Notes under the pieces: generated by a model
The model's input: the letters and a program-made list of their open reading frames with translations, nothing else
What the model was told of the DNA's origin: nothing
Database searches by the model: none
Translations under genes and position numbers: made by a program
Origin: an uncultured Lachnospiraceae bacterium
GTDB taxonomy: Bacteria > Bacillota > Clostridia > Lachnospirales > Lachnospiraceae
DNA: 13,610 nt
Direction of reading: 5' to 3'
NCBI GenBank assembly: GCA_934434905.1
Contig: CAKSAI010000059.1
Coordinates: 1 to 13,610, forward strand
In this document: in pieces, positions 6,807 through 12,714 of the stretch
How positions within the stretch are numbered: position 1 is the first letter of the stretch
Layout: the number at the start of each line of letters is the position of its first letter

Positions 6807-6836
6807 TTGACACATACACACTATATATGGTACAAT
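6807..6836 (+). promoter_or_regulatory. Strong sigma-A promoter for nrdD
   Basis: TTGACA (6807-6812, perfect) and TACAAT (6831-6836, one mismatch) are separated by 18 bases. The predicted start is near 6843, leaving a leader of about 120 bases. The spacer and the start of the -10 are covered by an NrdR box. Confidence 0.8.
6818..6833 (+). promoter_or_regulatory. Downstream NrdR box overlapping the promoter
   Basis: ACACTATATATGGTAC matches about 13 of 16 positions of the NrdR box. It covers the -10 region, so NrdR with bound dATP should block RNA polymerase. NrdR is the ATP-cone repressor of ribonucleotide reductase genes, which agrees with nrdD being the gene controlled. NrdR itself is not encoded in the window. 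Confidence 0.75.
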
Positions 6837-6850
6837 AACGAGGAAAACGG

Positions 6851-6931
6851 CTGCCATGCTTGCATGAGCAGACATTTGACGAGTATCTCCATCGAGACGT
6901 TAGTCGAGATGGTACAATGAACACGCTGACG
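6851..6931 (+). other. Structured nrdD leader with two hairpins
   Basis: Hairpin A (6851-6871) pairs CTGCCATGC with GCATG-A-GCAG, with one bulged base. Hairpin B (6889-6912) pairs CCATC with GATGG and GAC with GTC around a GTTA loop, separated by a GA/GA internal step that could form tandem sheared G-A pairs. The GTTA loop can also pair with TGAC at 6927-6930, making a possible pseudoknot. I do not recognise a known riboswitch, and this was drawn by eye without energy calculation. Confidence 0.3.
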
Positions 6932-6964
6932 CAAAACAGATGCAAAAGGAAAGGGAGGAACGAA

Positions 6965-8020
6965 ATGTTTGAAGTAGTAAAGCGTGACGGCGAAATTGCG
7001 GGGTTTGACTTAAGTAAAATCAGTGAAGCGATCAAGAAGGCGTTTACAGCCACGGAGAAGGAATTTAACGACGAGATCATCGATCTGCTGTCGCTGCGTG
7101 TGACGGCGGATTTTCAGAATAAGATCCAGAATTCCCAGATTCATGTGGAGGATATCCAGGACAGCGTGGAGAAGGTGCTGGAGCAGGCCGGGTACACGGA
7201 TGTGGCGAAGGCTTATATCCTCTATCGCAAGCAGCGGGAGAAGATGCGGAACATGAAGTCTACGATCCTGGACTACAAGGAGATCGTGGACAGCTATGTA
7301 AAGGTGGAGGACTGGCGTGTGAAGGAGAATTCCACGGTCACTTACTCCGTGGGAGGCCTGATCTTGAGTAATTCCGGAGCTGTGACGGCCAATTACTGGC
7401 TGTCGGAGATATACGATGAGGAGATCGCAAATGCTCACCGGAATGCGGATATCCATATCCATGACCTGTCCATGCTCACCGGCTACTGTGCAGGCTGGTC
7501 CTTAAAGCAGCTGATCCAGGAGGGACTGGGCGGAATTACCGGAAAGATTACGTCTTCTCCGGCAAAGCATCTGTCCGTGCTGTGCAACCAGATGGTGAAC
7601 TTCTTGGGAATCATGCAGAATGAGTGGGCGGGAGCCCAGGCGTTTTCTTCCTTTGATACATATCTGGCACCCTTTGTCAAGGCGGACAACCTCTCCTACA
7701 GCGAGGTGAAGAAGTGTATTGAATCCTTTATCTACGGCGTCAACACGCCCAGCCGCTGGGGTACCCAGGCACCTTTCTCCAATATCACGCTGGACTGGAC
7801 TGTCCCGAATGACTTAGCGGAGCTTAACGCCATCGTGGGCGGCAAGGAGATGGATTTTAAGTATAAGGACTGCAAGAAAGAGATGGATATGGTAAACAAG
7901 GCGTTCCTGGAGACTATGATCGAGGGCCAACGGCAGAGGCTTCCAGTATCCGATTCCCACCTACTCCATCACCAGGGATTTCGACTGGTCCGACACGGAG
8001 AACAACCGTCTGCTCTTTGA
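6965..8020 (+). CDS. NrdD N-terminal fragment: ATP-cone and start of catalytic barrel
   Basis: Residues 1-321 are authentic NrdD; the last 30 or so codons after 7927 are out of frame. An ATP-cone (about 3-92, beginning VVKRDGEIAGFDLSKI) should bind ATP or dATP as the overall activity switch. The barrel then opens with GLILSNSGAVTANYW, NADIHIHDL and YCAGWSL, the last holding a probable catalytic or radical-relay cysteine, and QNEWAGAQAFSSFDTYLAPF. Translated alone it lacks the second active-site cysteine and the radical glycine, so it would be inactive. Confidence 0.55.
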   Translation: MFEVVKRDGEIAGFDLSKISEAIKKAFTATEKEFNDEIIDLLSLRVTADFQNKIQNSQIHVEDIQDSVEKVLEQAGYTDVAKAYILYRKQREKMRNMKSTILDYKEIVDSYVKVEDWRVKENSTVTYSVGGLILSNSGAVTANYWLSEIYDEEIANAHRNADIHIHDLSMLTGYCAGWSLKQLIQEGLGGITGKITSSPAKHLSVLCNQMVNFLGIMQNEWAGAQAFSSFDTYLAPFVKADNLSYSEVKKCIESFIYGVNTPSRWGTQAPFSNITLDWTVPNDLAELNAIVGGKEMDFKYKDCKKEMDMVNKAFLETMIEGQRQRLPVSDSHLLHHQGFRLVRHGEQPSAL

Positions 8021-8021
8021 G

Positions 8022-9323
8022 ATGACTGCCAAATACGGTACACCGTATTTTTCCAACTATATCAACAGCGATATGCAGCCCAGCGACGTGCGCTCCATGT
8101 GCTGCCGCCTGCGTCTGGACCTGCGGGAGCTCCGCAAGAAGTCCGGCGGATTCTTCGGCTCCGGGGAGAGCACCGGCTCTGTGGGCGTTGTGACTATCAA
8201 TATGCCGCGGATCGCCTATCTGGCTACCGATGAAGAGGATTTCTACAATCGTCTGGACCGGATGATGGATATCGCTGCCCGCTCCCTGAAGATCAAGCGG
8301 GGCGTGATTACCAAGCTGCTGAATGAGGGACTGTATCCCTATACCAAGCGGTACCTGGGCACCTTTGAGAATCACTTCTCCACCATCGGTCTTATCGGCA
8401 TGAACGAGGTGGGACTCAACGCCAACTGGCTGGGGAAGGATCTGACCCATGAGGAGACCCAGCAGTTTACCATGGACGTGCTGAACCATATGCGTGAGCG
8501 GCTCTCGGATTACCAGGAGAAGTACGGGGATCTCTACAATCTGGAGGCAACTCCGGCGGAGTCCACCACCTATCGTCTGGCGAAGCATGACAAGAAGCAT
8601 TATCCCGATATCATTACTGCAGGTAAGGAGGGCGATACGCCTTACTACACCAACAGCTCCCACCTTCCGGTGGACTACACGGCGGATATCTTCGATGCAC
8701 TGGATATCCAGGACGAGCTGCAGACCTTGTACACTTCCGGAACCGTGTTCCATGCATTTCTGGGAGAAAAGCTGCCGGATTGGAAAGCCGCAGCCAGCCT
8801 GGTGAGGAAGATCGCAGAGAACTATCGGCTGCCCTATTATACCATGTCGCCCACCTATTCCATCTGCAGGGAGCATGGCTACATCAGCGGCGAGCATTTT
8901 ACATGTCCCACCTGCGGGAAGCCTGCTGAGGTATACAGCCGTATTACCGGCTACTACCGTCCGGTGCAGAACTGGAACGATGGCAAGTCTCAGGAATACA
9001 AGAACCGCAAGCTCTATGATGTGGAGCATTCCAGCCTGAAAAGAGTGCGCACCAATATTGTAACGGTATCAAAGGACGATGTGAAGATCGAGCCGATGGA
9101 GAGCGTGAAGTATCTCTTTACCACCAAGCGGTGCCCGAACTGCGCCATGGCGAAGGAGATGCTTTCCGGGGAGCAGTATGAGCTCATCGATGCGGAAGAG
9201 AACATGGAGATGGCGCGAAAATACGGTGTCATGCAAGCGCCGACGCTTGTGATCGTAGAGAACGATCAGACCAGGAAGTATGCGAATGCATCGGATATAC
9301 GAAAATATGTAGAGGAACGATGA
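8022..9323 (+). CDS. NrdD C-terminal fragment: catalytic core end, glycyl radical site and glutaredoxin-like domain
   Basis: The frame is open from 7929, with the first ATG at 8022 and no ribosome site before it. It carries MCCRLRLDLREL (active-site cysteine region), the GGFFGSGESTGSVGVVTINMPRIAY core, and a zinc-type cluster (ICREHG, then CPTCGK). The glycyl radical motif RITGYY follows, with the glycine at 8949-8951, about residue 664 of the repaired protein. After NRKLYDVEHSSLKR comes a redoxin-like tail of about 85 residues with CPNC (9132-9143), a YELIDAEENMEMARKYGV segment and the cis-Pro-like QAPTLVIV. The tail suggests internal redoxin-based reduction instead of formate, as in the thioredoxin-dependent NrdD subgroup; this is inference. 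Confidence 0.55.
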   Translation: MTAKYGTPYFSNYINSDMQPSDVRSMCCRLRLDLRELRKKSGGFFGSGESTGSVGVVTINMPRIAYLATDEEDFYNRLDRMMDIAARSLKIKRGVITKLLNEGLYPYTKRYLGTFENHFSTIGLIGMNEVGLNANWLGKDLTHEETQQFTMDVLNHMRERLSDYQEKYGDLYNLEATPAESTTYRLAKHDKKHYPDIITAGKEGDTPYYTNSSHLPVDYTADIFDALDIQDELQTLYTSGTVFHAFLGEKLPDWKAAASLVRKIAENYRLPYYTMSPTYSICREHGYISGEHFTCPTCGKPAEVYSRITGYYRPVQNWNDGKSQEYKNRKLYDVEHSSLKRVRTNIVTVSKDDVKIEPMESVKYLFTTKRCPNCAMAKEMLSGEQYELIDAEENMEMARKYGVMQAPTLVIVENDQTRKYANASDIRKYVEER

Positions 9324-9388
9324 TCGTTGACCGGAAATATGTAGAGAAACGATGATCGTCGTTCGGAAATATATATGGAGGAACAATG
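9300..9388 (+). repeat. 32-bp tandem duplication across the nrdD stop and the next ribosome site
   Basis: Unit 1 (9300-9331) and unit 2 (9332-9363) are near-identical; a partial third copy (9364-9388) ends at the ATG of the GNAT gene. Each copy contains CGRAAATATGTAGAG-like sequence, a weak GAGGA and an ATG. Unit 1 holds the last codons of nrdD, RKYVEER, with ATGA overlapping the stop. Unit 2 repeats them as RKYVEKR in a tiny open frame. Slipped-strand duplication is the likely origin. Confidence 0.85.
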
Positions 9389-9901
9389 GAAGCGATAGCG
9401 TTAGCGGAACAATTTGAATTCCGTATGATAAGACAAGAGGAGACAGAGCAGGCGGTGCAGATCGAACAGATCTGCTTCCCGCCGCATGAGGCGTGTTCAC
9501 GGGAGAGTATGCAGAGGCGTATAGCGGCGGTGCCGGAGTTGTTCCTTGTGGCGGTGGACAGGACAACCGGAAGGATCGCCGGATTTCTCAATGGCATATC
9601 CACGGAGGAAAGTATCTTCCGGGATGAGTTCTTTACGGATGAAACGCTGTACGATCCGAAGGGAAAGAATGTCATGCTGCTGGGACTGGATGTGCTGCCG
9701 GAATATCGCGGGCGCGGGCTTGCCAAAGCCATCGTATCACGGTATATTGAACAGGAAAAGGAAAACGGACGACAGCTTCTGATCCTTACGTGTCTTGAAG
9801 GAAAGGTGCAGATGTATCAGAGAATGGGATTTGTGAATCAGGGGATCTCAGGCTCCGCCTGGGGCGGGGAGGAATGGTATGATATGACCTACAGGCTTTG
9901 A
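9386..9901 (+). CDS. GNAT-family N-acetyltransferase, aralkylamine-acetyltransferase-like
   Basis: This 171-residue single GNAT fold has FEFRMIRQEE opening the first strand, then CFPPHEACSRESMQRRI (30-46), an AANAT-like substrate segment. VMLLGLDVLPEYRGRGLAKAIVSRYIEQE (96-124) follows, with the acetyl-CoA pyrophosphate loop R108-G-R-G-L-A113, then LLILTCLEGKVQMYQRMGF with Y144 as a plausible general acid. It transfers acetyl from acetyl-CoA to an amine; the actual substrate is unknown. ATG 9386 has GGAGG only four bases before it, a little close, and a later in-frame ATG at 9422-9424 is less likely because it would remove the first strand. It lies 62 bases after nrdD, where nrdG often sits in related genomes, and may be co-transcribed with nrdD. 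It converges with the next gene. Confidence 0.88.
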   Translation: MEAIALAEQFEFRMIRQEETEQAVQIEQICFPPHEACSRESMQRRIAAVPELFLVAVDRTTGRIAGFLNGISTEESIFRDEFFTDETLYDPKGKNVMLLGLDVLPEYRGRGLAKAIVSRYIEQEKENGRQLLILTCLEGKVQMYQRMGFVNQGISGSAWGGEEWYDMTYRL

Positions 9902-9961
9902 GAAACGGTTCAGCCGGATCGGCATGAGAATGGCGTGGACTTAACTGCTACGCAGTATACG

Positions 9962-10300
9962 TTATAAGTGGATCATCTTATGTATGTTCTGTGGTTTCGC
10001 CAGAATCAGACCATGGCGGCATAAGGCATCCAGAACCTGCTGTTGGGGCGGGGTTATGCGTTCATCGTAAATCTGCCCCTCGTAATCCACAGCGACAGCT
10101 CCGGTCTTGTGGAGCATATAGAATAACGGTGACATGTCTGCGGGCACCTCTGACAGCGTGCGATGCTCCTTATCTAAGGAAAACAGCGCGTTCAGATGTC
10201 CGCTTGGACATTCGTACAGTTCGCCCTGCGTATCGATGATGCAGGGACAGTAACCTGCAGGCTTATTTTCATATAATCTGATAAAATTTTCCAATTGCAT
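9962..10300 (-). CDS. Unrecognised 112-aa protein
   Basis: I do not recognise a family. The protein starts MQLENFIRLYENKPAGYCPC and contains three cysteines early (CPC and ECPSGH), a DTQGELYECPSGHLNALFSL segment, a DYEGQIYDERITPPQQQ segment and a C-terminal helical stretch with LCRHGLI. It has no signal peptide, membrane helix or clear catalytic motif. It is probably a real gene: a very good promoter (10332-10360, minus strand) and a GGGGGA ribosome site nine bases before the ATG point to it, and it fills the space between the GNAT gene and the divergent DUF2975 gene without overlapping either. No clear terminator was seen between it and GNAT. The early Cys-His cluster could bind a metal, but this is only a suggestion. 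Confidence 0.75.
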   Translation of the reverse strand: MQLENFIRLYENKPAGYCPCIIDTQGELYECPSGHLNALFSLDKEHRTLSEVPADMSPLFYMLHKTGAVAVDYEGQIYDERITPPQQQVLDALCRHGLILAKPQNIHKMIHL

Positions 10301-10328
10301 TGTACTTATTCCCCCGTTCTGCTATACT
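10300..10328 (+). promoter_or_regulatory. Possible promoter for the DUF2975-to-PII cluster
   Basis: TTGTAC (10300-10305), a 17-base spacer and TATACT (10323-10328). The -10 is good and the -35 keeps only TTG. It overlaps the start region of the divergent minus-strand promoter, so the two could interfere or share a regulator such as the cluster's own HTH protein. Confidence 0.3.
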
Positions 10329-10331
10329 GTA

Positions 10332-10360
10332 ATTATACGTGAAAGAAAGCATTGTGTAAA
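10332..10360 (-). promoter_or_regulatory. Strong minus-strand promoter for the 112-aa gene
   Basis: On the minus strand, TTTACA (10360-10355) and a perfect TATAAT (10337-10332) are separated by 17 bases. The predicted transcript start near 10325 leaves a leader of about 25 bases containing the GGGGGA site. Confidence 0.75.
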
Positions 10361-10402
10361 TAAAAAATGCGGAAAAAGAGAAACTTAGCGGAGGTAGTTT
10401 TC

Positions 10403-10882
10403 ATGGAACAGAAACGGATAGCGGACGGATTGAAGTTCTTTGCCGTCATTGTGGCGGTGGTCGGAGCCGTATTTTTCCTCTGGTATGCACCGGAGTTGGT
10501 GATCCGATATACGGGGATCGTACCGCGTGCTGCAGCATTGAAATGGCCGGGGCTTATTATTGTCTGGGTGATTGGAGTGCTGTGCTATCTTGCACTGTGG
10601 GAGTTCTGGAGGATATGCACAAGAATCGGAAATGACAACAGCTTTTGCCGTAAGAATGCCCGTTCCATGAGAAATATTGCGCTGCTGGCGTTTCTGGCGG
10701 CGGTTTTGATGCTGGCGGCAGGCGTTACGCTTGTCTGCTTCGGTCTGCTGGTTCAGATTGCTGCAGTGAAGCTCTTTTTCATGGTGTTTGTGGCCTGTGG
10801 GCTGGGAGTTCTGTGTCTGGCATTGGCGCGGCTGGTGGAAACTGCGGCAGAGCTTAAGGAAGAGAACGAGCTGACCATTTAG
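10403..10882 (+). CDS. DUF2975-family membrane protein (YoaS-like)
   Basis: This 159-residue protein has four predicted membrane helices at about 9-28, 46-67, 89-113 and 118-143. The loop between helices two and three carries GNDNSFCRKNARSMRNIA, the conserved F-x-x-x-N loop of DUF2975. Its function is unknown. DUF2975 genes are regularly followed by a small HTH_26/YozG-type regulator, as in B. subtilis yoaS-yozG, and one follows here after 10 bases. ATG 10403 is chosen over the in-frame ATG 10367 because GGAGGT (10390-10395) is seven bases before it, while 10367 has no ribosome site. It heads a probable four-gene transcript. Confidence 0.9.
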   Translation: MEQKRIADGLKFFAVIVAVVGAVFFLWYAPELVIRYTGIVPRAAALKWPGLIIVWVIGVLCYLALWEFWRICTRIGNDNSFCRKNARSMRNIALLAFLAAVLMLAAGVTLVCFGLLVQIAAVKLFFMVFVACGLGVLCLALARLVETAAELKEENELTI

Positions 10883-10892
10883 GAGGGACGAT

Positions 10893-11108
10893 ATGATCAT
10901 CATTAATATAGATGTAATGCTGGCAAAGCGGAAGATGAGTGTTACCGAGTTGTCCCAGCGGGTGGGAATCACCATGGCTAATATCTCCATCCTGAAGAAT
11001 GGCAGAGCCAAGGCCATCAAGATTGAGACGCTGAACAAGATCTGTGAAGCGCTGCAGTGCCAGCCGGGTGATATCCTGGAATGGCGCCCGGATGAGATAG
11101 AAGATTGA
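10893..11108 (+). CDS. XRE-family HTH regulator, YozG-like (HTH_26)
   Basis: This 71-residue protein is essentially one helix-turn-helix domain. MLAKRKMSVTELSQRVGIT gives helices one and two, MANISILKNGRAKAIKIETLNKICEALQC gives the recognition helix and the rest, and the PGDILEWRPDE ending is typical of the YozG/Cro-C1 small regulators. AGGAGGG (10881-10887) lies five bases before the ATG and overlaps the end of the DUF2975 gene, so the two are almost certainly co-translated from one mRNA. It may repress its own operon; no operator was identified with confidence. With no ligand or dimerisation domain, any sensing probably comes through the membrane partner. Confidence 0.92.
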   Translation: MIIINIDVMLAKRKMSVTELSQRVGITMANISILKNGRAKAIKIETLNKICEALQCQPGDILEWRPDEIED

Positions 11109-11131
11109 CATTGTAGGAAGGAGAGATGTGA

Positions 11132-12658
11132 TTGAATTATCGTGAATTGTTGAAGGAAAAGGTGAGTGAATCGGTGGTGTCTGTATTGCCGATCACAGCT
11201 ATTGTACTGCTGCTTAGTATATCCATCGCACCTCTGTCCCCGGCAGCCCTGATCCTATTTCTGTTTGGAGCGCTGCTTCTGGTGTTGGGGATGGGTCTCT
11301 TTACAATGGGGGTGGATATGTCCATGATTCCCATGGGAGAGGGAATCGGTGCTCAGATGAGCAAGGCGAAGAGGATCCTGATCCCATTGCTGGCCTGCTT
11401 TGTGCTGGGATTTCTGGTTACTATGGCAGAACCGGATCTGCAGGTGCTGGCGGAACAGGTGCCGGCCATCCCGAATCTGGTGCTGCTTTTGACGGTATCG
11501 GCCGGAGTTGGAATCTTCCTGGTTGTGGCGGAGCTTCGTATGCTCTTGAAAATTCCATTATCGTATACGTTACTTTTTTTCTATAGTATTATTTTCATCC
11601 TGATGATATTTACGCCGGATATCTTCATTCCGGTGTCCTTCGATGCAGGCGGTGTGACTACCGGACCCATCACGGTGCCTTTTATCATGGCTCTCGGAAT
11701 CGGTATGGCGTCTGTGCGAAGCGATAAGAACAGCAGCAGCGACAGCTTTGGCCTGATCGCTCTGTGCAGTCTCGGTCCGATCCTGTCCGTACTTTTGCTG
11801 GGCGTATTCTATCAGCCGGATGATGCGGTGTACGTTCCGGTGCAGTTGACGGAGCTTTCATCGACACGTGCGGCGGCTGCAGAATTTGCAAGGGCACTTC
11901 CTGTCTATATGCGGGAGGTAGCGGTGGCTTTGATTCCCATTGCATGCTTGTTTTTCCTGTTCCAGCTTATCTTTCGAAGGTTCCACAGGCACCAGATCGG
12001 ACGGATCCTGCTGGGTATGGTCTATACATACCTGGGCCTGGTGCTCTTCCTGACAGGCGTGAATGTGGGATTCATGCCGGCGGGTGAGTATATTGGCTCA
12101 TCCCTGGCTTCGGGAAGTCATAAATGGATACTGGTTCCCATCGGGATTGTGATCGGTTACTTTATTGTCCGCGCGGAGCCAGCAGTGCAGGTGCTGACCC
12201 GGCAGGTGGAGGAGGTCTCCAACAGATCGATCTCCCAGAGCTCCATACAGAAGAGTCTTTCTGTGGGTGTGGCGGTATCCGTGGGAATTGCCATGCTTCG
12301 GATTGTGACGGGGATCTCAATTCTGTGGTTCCTGATACCGGGGTATGCGATTTCGCTGGTTCTGACATTTTTCGTTCCACAGATCTATACGGGTATCGCC
12401 TTTGACTCCGGCGGAGTGGCCAGCGGTCCTATGACTGCAACCTTCCTGCTTCCGATGGCTATGGGAGCCTGCGAGGCTGTGGGTGGAAATATTCTCACGG
12501 ACGCCTTTGGAATCGTGGCAATGGTGGCTATGACGCCGCTTCTGACTATCCAGGTGCTTGGACTTGTAGGCAAGCTGCGCAGCCGGGCAGAAAAGAAACA
12601 GATGCAGATACCGCTTACCGATCTGGTGGATGGAATCGTGTACTTTGACGAGCTTTAA
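11132..12658 (+). CDS. DUF1538 membrane protein with internal duplication
   Basis: This 508-residue polytopic membrane protein is built of two homologous halves in the same order. Half one (about 38-226) and half two (about 285-480) each carry a MGVD/TGVN...P-x-GE block (59-70; 308-319), an AEP...QVL block (99-106; 348-355) and the signature FD(A/S)GGV(T/A)(T/S)GP(I/M)T (170-181; 424-435). Such pseudo-twofold repeats with glycine-rich broken helices are typical of secondary transporters, but no substrate is established for DUF1538. The start is TTG 11132, eight bases after AAGGAG (11118-11123). An ATG at 11126 is followed at once by TGA and cannot start it. The next gene is a PII-like protein, suggesting nucleotide- or metabolite-dependent control of transport at the membrane. 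Confidence 0.92.
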   Translation: MNYRELLKEKVSESVVSVLPITAIVLLLSISIAPLSPAALILFLFGALLLVLGMGLFTMGVDMSMIPMGEGIGAQMSKAKRILIPLLACFVLGFLVTMAEPDLQVLAEQVPAIPNLVLLLTVSAGVGIFLVVAELRMLLKIPLSYTLLFFYSIIFILMIFTPDIFIPVSFDAGGVTTGPITVPFIMALGIGMASVRSDKNSSSDSFGLIALCSLGPILSVLLLGVFYQPDDAVYVPVQLTELSSTRAAAAEFARALPVYMREVAVALIPIACLFFLFQLIFRRFHRHQIGRILLGMVYTYLGLVLFLTGVNVGFMPAGEYIGSSLASGSHKWILVPIGIVIGYFIVRAEPAVQVLTRQVEEVSNRSISQSSIQKSLSVGVAVSVGIAMLRIVTGISILWFLIPGYAISLVLTFFVPQIYTGIAFDSGGVASGPMTATFLLPMAMGACEAVGGNILTDAFGIVAMVAMTPLLTIQVLGLVGKLRSRAEKKQMQIPLTDLVDGIVYFDEL

Positions 12659-12662
12659 ATAT

Positions 12663-12697
12663 AAAGCCCGGTCTCCATGGAGCAATCCGTGGGCTTT
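12663..12697 (+). other. Intercistronic hairpin between the DUF1538 and PII genes
   Basis: AAAGCCC (12663-12669) pairs with GGGCTTT (12691-12697), with a possible inner stem CTCC/GGAG. No T tract follows. The PII ribosome site (AAGGAGG, 12701-12707) begins four bases later. It may stabilise or process the mRNA, or act as a partial terminator tuning the ratio of membrane protein to regulator. Confidence 0.45.
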
Positions 12698-12714
12698 CGA
12701 AAGGAGGACATAGC

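Larger units (their letters stand above)
6965..9323 (+). pseudogene. nrdD: Anaerobic (class III) ribonucleoside-triphosphate reductase with fused glutaredoxin-like domain, frameshifted
   Basis: Two adjacent frames together make one NrdD. The first reads well up to GAG GGC (E320-G321, to 7927); the second resumes at AAC 7929 as NGRGFQYPIPTYS. Family members have GDANGRGFQYPIPTYS here, so the simplest lesion is loss of five bases (GACGC or equivalent) between short GC repeats in GGCGACGCCAAC. The repaired protein would be about 787 residues. NrdD reduces ribonucleoside triphosphates to dNTPs anaerobically, using a glycyl radical made by the radical-SAM activase NrdG. Start: ATG 6965, with GGGAGG (6953-6958) six bases upstream. 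No slippery sequence suggests programmed frameshifting. A sequencing or assembly error is a serious alternative. No nrdG follows. Confidence 0.92.

Noticed and set aside
6860..6964. An N-terminal extension of NrdD from TTG 6860
   Set aside because: The frame is open but the sequence is leader-like, has no ribosome site, and GGGAGG is ideally placed for ATG 6965, where the ATP-cone begins.
7920..7935. Programmed ribosomal frameshifting in nrdD
   Set aside because: There is no slippery heptamer or plausible downstream stimulator, and residues Asp-Ala of the family are missing, which points to a deletion.
7914..9029. A long open frame antisense to nrdD (371 codons)
   Set aside because: It mirrors the codon pattern of the sense gene, its protein looks like no family, and it has no promoter or ribosome site of note.
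9300..9388. A 32-bp repeated sequence that might suggest a CRISPR fragment
   Set aside because: The copies abut directly with no spacers, and the repeat is coding sequence from the nrdD end; it is a simple tandem duplication.
9943..9957. Hairpin ACTGC-TAC-GCAGT as a terminator between GNAT and the minus-strand gene
   Set aside because: It has only five pairs and no T tract on either strand.
10367..10402. A longer DUF2975 start at ATG 10367
   Set aside because: There is no ribosome site; GGAGGT seven bases before ATG 10403 is decisive.
11105..11133. Perfect TTGACA at 11105-11110 as a separate promoter for the DUF1538 gene
   Set aside because: No -10-like sequence lies 16-19 bases downstream; the region there is the ribosome site and start codon.
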